This document shows, piece by piece, positions 32,416 to 32,708 of a stretch of DNA of 32,708 nt (its first letter is position 1; every line of letters begins with the position of its first letter). Origin of the DNA: Flavobacteriales bacterium. GTDB lineage: Bacteria; Bacteroidota; Bacteroidia; Flavobacteriales_D; Crocinitomicaceae. Both the position numbers and the translations under genes were made by a program. The notes below the pieces were generated by a model. The model made no database searches and was not told the DNA's origin. It was given only the letters and a program-made list of their open reading frames with translations. The stretch is from assembly GCA_947475275.1 (NCBI GenBank), contig CANJNE010000014.1, positions 1-32,708 of the forward strand, read 5' to 3'.

Positions 32416-32708
32416 TTATTTTAGTAGGGTGATGTTTCCTGATTGTTCAATATTTTGTCCGTTGATCAGCGTTGCTTGAAGTTTGTATGCAAAAACACCT
32501 GGATTCATCGGTTTTCCTTTGTATGTTCCATCCCAGCAATTGGAAGGATCTTGAGTTTCGAATACCTTTTCTCCCCATCTATTGTAGATGCTATAAGTCA
32601 TGGTTTGGATACAGTTTCCATAAACACAAGCCATTCTGTTATCATCCTGTTGTGCTCCATTTGGAGAAAGTACAGTTGGAACGAAGACCTCACCGCAGAT
32701 AGGAATTA
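32416..32708 (-). CDS. C-terminal part of a T9SS type B (gliding-motility-associated) surface protein, cut by right edge
   Basis: The frame is open to the right edge, so only about the last 97 residues are seen. They form a CHU_C-type T9SS type B sorting domain: EVFVPTVLSPNGAQQDDNR, then CIQTMTYSIYNRWGEKVF, NCWDGTYKGKPMNPGVFAYK, and the terminal NGQNIEQSGNITLLK. Three Cys residues in this stretch are unusual but occur in the family. The protein probably is a large adhesin-like surface protein whose N-terminal part lies beyond the window. It is directly upstream (6 nt) of the PorP/SprF gene, the usual cargo-partner arrangement. Confidence 0.92.
   Translation of the reverse strand, partial: IPICGEVFVPTVLSPNGAQQDDNRMACVYGNCIQTMTYSIYNRWGEKVFETQDPSNCWDGTYKGKPMNPGVFAYKLQATLINGQNIEQSGNITLLK

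Noticed and set aside
1-32708. Defence system, prophage, integron or insertion sequence
   Set aside because: No transposase, integrase, nuclease-helicase set, tRNA-flanked att site or composition break was found; nearly every gene is a housekeeping or common Bacteroidota envelope gene.

Overview
The window looks like an ordinary chromosomal segment from a member of the Bacteroidota, most likely Flavobacteriales and possibly near Crocinitomicaceae/Fluviicola (the family-level guess is inference). The evidence is low-GC DNA, type IX secretion (T9SS) sorting domains of both type A and type B, a PorP/SprF-family protein, a MurF-alanine racemase fusion, a DUF4270-like lipoprotein and promoter-like TAnnTTTG -7 elements. 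Coding density is high and no gene-free stretch exceeds 300 bp. I see no tRNA, rRNA, CRISPR array, insertion sequence, phage or defence locus.

Layout. 1-2153 (-): a large secreted two-domain amidohydrolase, cut by the left edge. 2260-4207 (+): an overlapping run of a small four-helix membrane protein, a lipoprotein cytochrome c and the GTPase HflX. 4276-6522 (-): a T9SS type B surface protein ending at a clear intrinsic terminator. 6666-8532 (+): an M20 dipeptidase and a LEA2-like lipoprotein. 8539-11417 (-): thymidine kinase coupled to murF-alr through a TTGA stop/start overlap. 11597-13679 (+): a conserved unknown protein overlapping a secreted M28 peptidase. 13775-19069 (+): a membrane protein resembling a lytic transglycosylase, started by TTG, then a 1342-residue T9SS type A cargo protein. 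19219-22182 (-): a T9SS-secreted peptidoglycan amidase with a CUB domain. 22459-23058 (-): an unknown lipoprotein. 23211-24086 (+): a MerR regulator with a cobalamin-binding-like domain of CarH/LitR type. 24073-28485 (-): a four-gene operon of a half-length GT5 glycogen-synthase-like protein, a DUF4270-like lipoprotein, glmS and a small conserved unknown. 28585-31370 (+): panC, panD, a flippase-like membrane protein and an rfaE2-type heptose nucleotidyltransferase. 31372-32708 (-): a PorP/SprF-family protein preceded by the C-terminal end of a T9SS type B adhesin-like protein that leaves the right edge.

Themes. Several genes serve the cell envelope: GlmS (amino-sugar supply), MurF-Alr (peptidoglycan precursor), a possible transglycosylase and a secreted amidase (peptidoglycan cleavage), and RfaE2 (ADP-heptose). 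Four proteins are T9SS cargo or partners. PanC and PanD make pantothenate. I did not find a clearly new multi-gene system. The best leads are the CarH-like regulator, which keeps the Wx9EH motif but not the His next to Trp and sits beside direct and inverted repeats; the conserved but catalytically incomplete GT5 half-protein in the glmS operon; the CUB-bearing secreted amidase; the duplicated amidohydrolase with a metal-site-less N-terminal half; and three probable TTG starts, one of them inside a TTGA overlap.
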